Source: Novosphingobium sp. ST904 (lineage in GTDB: Bacteria; Pseudomonadota; Alphaproteobacteria; Sphingomonadales; Sphingomonadaceae). From it: a stretch of DNA of 47,792 bases. The first letter of the stretch is position 1; the number at the start of each line of letters is the position of its first letter. The position numbers and the translations under genes are program-made. Positions 46,686 through 47,792 of this stretch are shown piece by piece. The DNA is taken from contig NZ_LGJH01000122.1 of assembly GCF_001298105.1 (NCBI RefSeq), positions 1-47,792 on the forward strand. Direction: 5' to 3'. Below the pieces are notes generated by a model. It had not been told where the DNA came from, made no database searches, and worked only from the letters and a program-made list of their open reading frames with translations.

Positions 46686-47632
46686 TCCGAGCGCTTTCCC
46701 TGACACGGTCGGGACGGGGAAGGCGCAAGGCCCGCCTGCTCGCCGCCGCGCTGGCTCTTGCCGGCCCGGTGGCGGTGCTAGCGGGATGCGGGGGCGGCGA
46801 TGCGGCCGACGCGCCCGGTTCCGCGAAGGCCGGTGGTCATCCCACGATCGTCTCGCTCAACCCCTGCACGGACGCGATCCTTGCCGAAGTGACAGGGCCG
46901 GGCCAGTTGCTGGCGATCTCGAACTACAGCCACGATCCCGAGAGCAGTTCGATGCCGATGGAAGCGGCGCGTCGTTTCAGGGCGGTTTCGGGATCGGTGG
47001 AGGAAGTGGCGAGGATCGGCCCGCGTGTCGTCGTCGCCAGCGCCTTCCTCGATCCCGCAAGCGAGGCGGCGTTCCGGCGGCTGGGGTTCGAGCTGGTCAA
47101 GGTTCCGATAGCCTCCGACCTTCGGGCCGCGCGCGAGCAGGTGCGCCAGCTTGCACGGCTGGCCGGGCATCCCGAACGGGGCGAGCGGCTGGTCCAGCGG
47201 ATCGATGCGGCCGTGGCCCGAAACGCGCCGCCCGCCGGAATGCGGCAAATTCCTGCACTGGTGTGGGAATCCGGTGGACTGGTGGCCGGAGACCGGACCC
47301 TGATCGTTGACATGATGGAGCACACCGGCTTTACGAATATTGCCGGCGCGCGCGGCCTCTCCCAGGCCGATTATCTGCCCTTGGAGCATGTGCTGGCGGA
47401 CCCGCCGCGCGTGGTCTTCGCGGTAGGCGATCCGCTCGCCGAGGAGGACCGAATGCTGCATCACCCGGCGCTTTCCGCGCTGACCAGTACCCGGCGTTTC
47501 TTGCTGAGCCGCTCCATCCTGTGGTGCGGGGGCCCAACCATTCCGCGTGCGCTCGACGAACTGGCGGCGGCGCGCAGGGCGCTGGCCTCGCCGGAGCCAT
47601 TGGGCGATTGGACTGTTTCCCTCAGACCATGA
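46682..47632 (+). CDS. btuF: Cobalamin ABC transporter substrate-binding lipoprotein (BtuF-like)
   Basis: A 316-residue periplasmic binding protein of the helical-backbone metal/B12 type. A basic N-terminus and lipobox (GPVAVLAGCGGG, Cys36) are followed by the family start HPTIVSLNPCTDAILAEV, the segments VEEVARIGPRVVVAS and DYLPLEHVLADPPRVVFAVG, and a closing helical region. The GTG at 46682 overlaps the btuB stop (GTGA), and its own stop overlaps the next ATG (ATGA), so btuB, this gene and the permease gene are translationally coupled and share the riboswitch. BtuF is inferred from context; by sequence alone a siderophore-binding protein would also fit. Confidence 0.88.
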   Translation: MIRALSLTRSGRGRRKARLLAAALALAGPVAVLAGCGGGDAADAPGSAKAGGHPTIVSLNPCTDAILAEVTGPGQLLAISNYSHDPESSSMPMEAARRFRAVSGSVEEVARIGPRVVVASAFLDPASEAAFRRLGFELVKVPIASDLRAAREQVRQLARLAGHPERGERLVQRIDAAVARNAPPAGMRQIPALVWESGGLVAGDRTLIVDMMEHTGFTNIAGARGLSQADYLPLEHVLADPPRVVFAVGDPLAEEDRMLHHPALSALTSTRRFLLSRSILWCGGPTIPRALDELAAARRALASPEPLGDWTVSLRP

Positions 47633-47792
47633 ACCTGCGTTTTGTCCTGCTGCTGGCTCTCGCGCTTTGTGTCGCGGTGCCTTTGTCGCTGCTGGCGGGC
47701 CGCGTTTGGATCAACCCTTTTTCCCCGGAACTTCAGAACGCATCGATCATCCTCGTGCAGCTGAGACTGCCAGCACACAGGGGATTGACGGG
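47629..47792 (+). CDS. btuC: FecCD/BtuC-type permease, N-terminal part cut by the window edge
   Basis: About 54 residues are visible. MNLRFVLLLALALCVAVPLSL is a first membrane helix, then FSPELQNASIILVQLRLP. The xxLRLPR motif normally begins the second helix of BtuC/FecCD permeases and continues RxLxAxLVGAAL. Here it reads LRLPAHRGLTG to the end of the window, which does not fit the family and may reflect sequence error at a contig end or a rearrangement. The overlap with the preceding stop (ATGA) and the operon support the B12 permease call. Confidence 0.65.
   Translation, partial: MNLRFVLLLALALCVAVPLSLLAGRVWINPFSPELQNASIILVQLRLPAHRGLT

Noticed and set aside
44508..46706. Open frame of about 730 codons antisense to btuB
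   Set aside because: A shadow of the btuB codon pattern in GC-rich DNA. It runs through the riboswitch, has no domain-like sequence, and the plus strand encodes an unmistakable TonB receptor.

Overview
This is a 47.8 kb stretch of GC-rich alphaproteobacterial chromosome, most likely from the Sphingomonadales (a Novosphingobium/Sphingobium-like organism). The basis is the gene order slt, dapA, smpB, DUF2062, cckA, recA, alaS; a CckA phosphorelay kinase; alphaproteobacterial LexA boxes (GTTC-N7-GTTC); TorF-type and DUF4403 envelope proteins; and an mdh-sucD-sucA-sucB-lpd TCA cluster. Nearly everything is core chromosome. The only mobile DNA seen is the 3' end of an IS5-type element at the left edge. 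I saw no tRNA, rRNA, CRISPR array, phage or defence genes.

Layout. Positions 1-100 hold the end of an IS element. Positions 300-6200 hold a LuxR-type regulator with a degenerate receiver, a formylglycine-generating enzyme, rlmN, an outer-membrane barrel protein, an IalB-like protein, a TPM-domain lipoprotein and greB. Positions 6280-13000 hold a secreted GH27 alpha-galactosidase, slt, dapA and an S9 peptidase. Positions 13036-17750 hold smpB, a DUF2062 membrane protein, cckA and recA in one direction. Positions 17800-26400 hold a DUF885 protein, alaS, a possible 40-residue membrane peptide, glsA, a Kef-type antiporter and bamD. Positions 26470-34400 hold recN, a DPP III-like protein, an MDR oxidoreductase, a DUF4403 lipoprotein, a TorF-type porin, a small secreted protein and a VOC protein. 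Positions 34500-42300 hold the TCA genes, all on the minus strand (mdh, sucD, sucA, sucB, lpd, in transcription order). Positions 42690-44330 hold a small conserved-looking protein and a SleB-like cell-wall hydrolase. From 44557 to the right edge a cobalamin riboswitch precedes btuB, a btuF-like gene and the start of a btuC-like gene.

Regulation visible in the sequence includes a cobalamin riboswitch, LexA boxes in front of recA (inside the 3' end of cckA) and recN (touching its start codon), and several clear hairpin terminators.

A caution about the sequence itself. At least eight genes, including the essential alaS, sucD and cckA, are each broken by what looks like one to three missing bases, always in or beside short G/C runs. 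Real pseudogenes would not hit so many core genes in this way, so I read these as sequencing or assembly deletions and annotate the full-length genes. I did not find a convincing undescribed multi-gene system. The most original leads are small: the peptide between alaS and glsA, the recA control region embedded in cckA, the receiver-degenerate regulator and a dispersed hairpin repeat.
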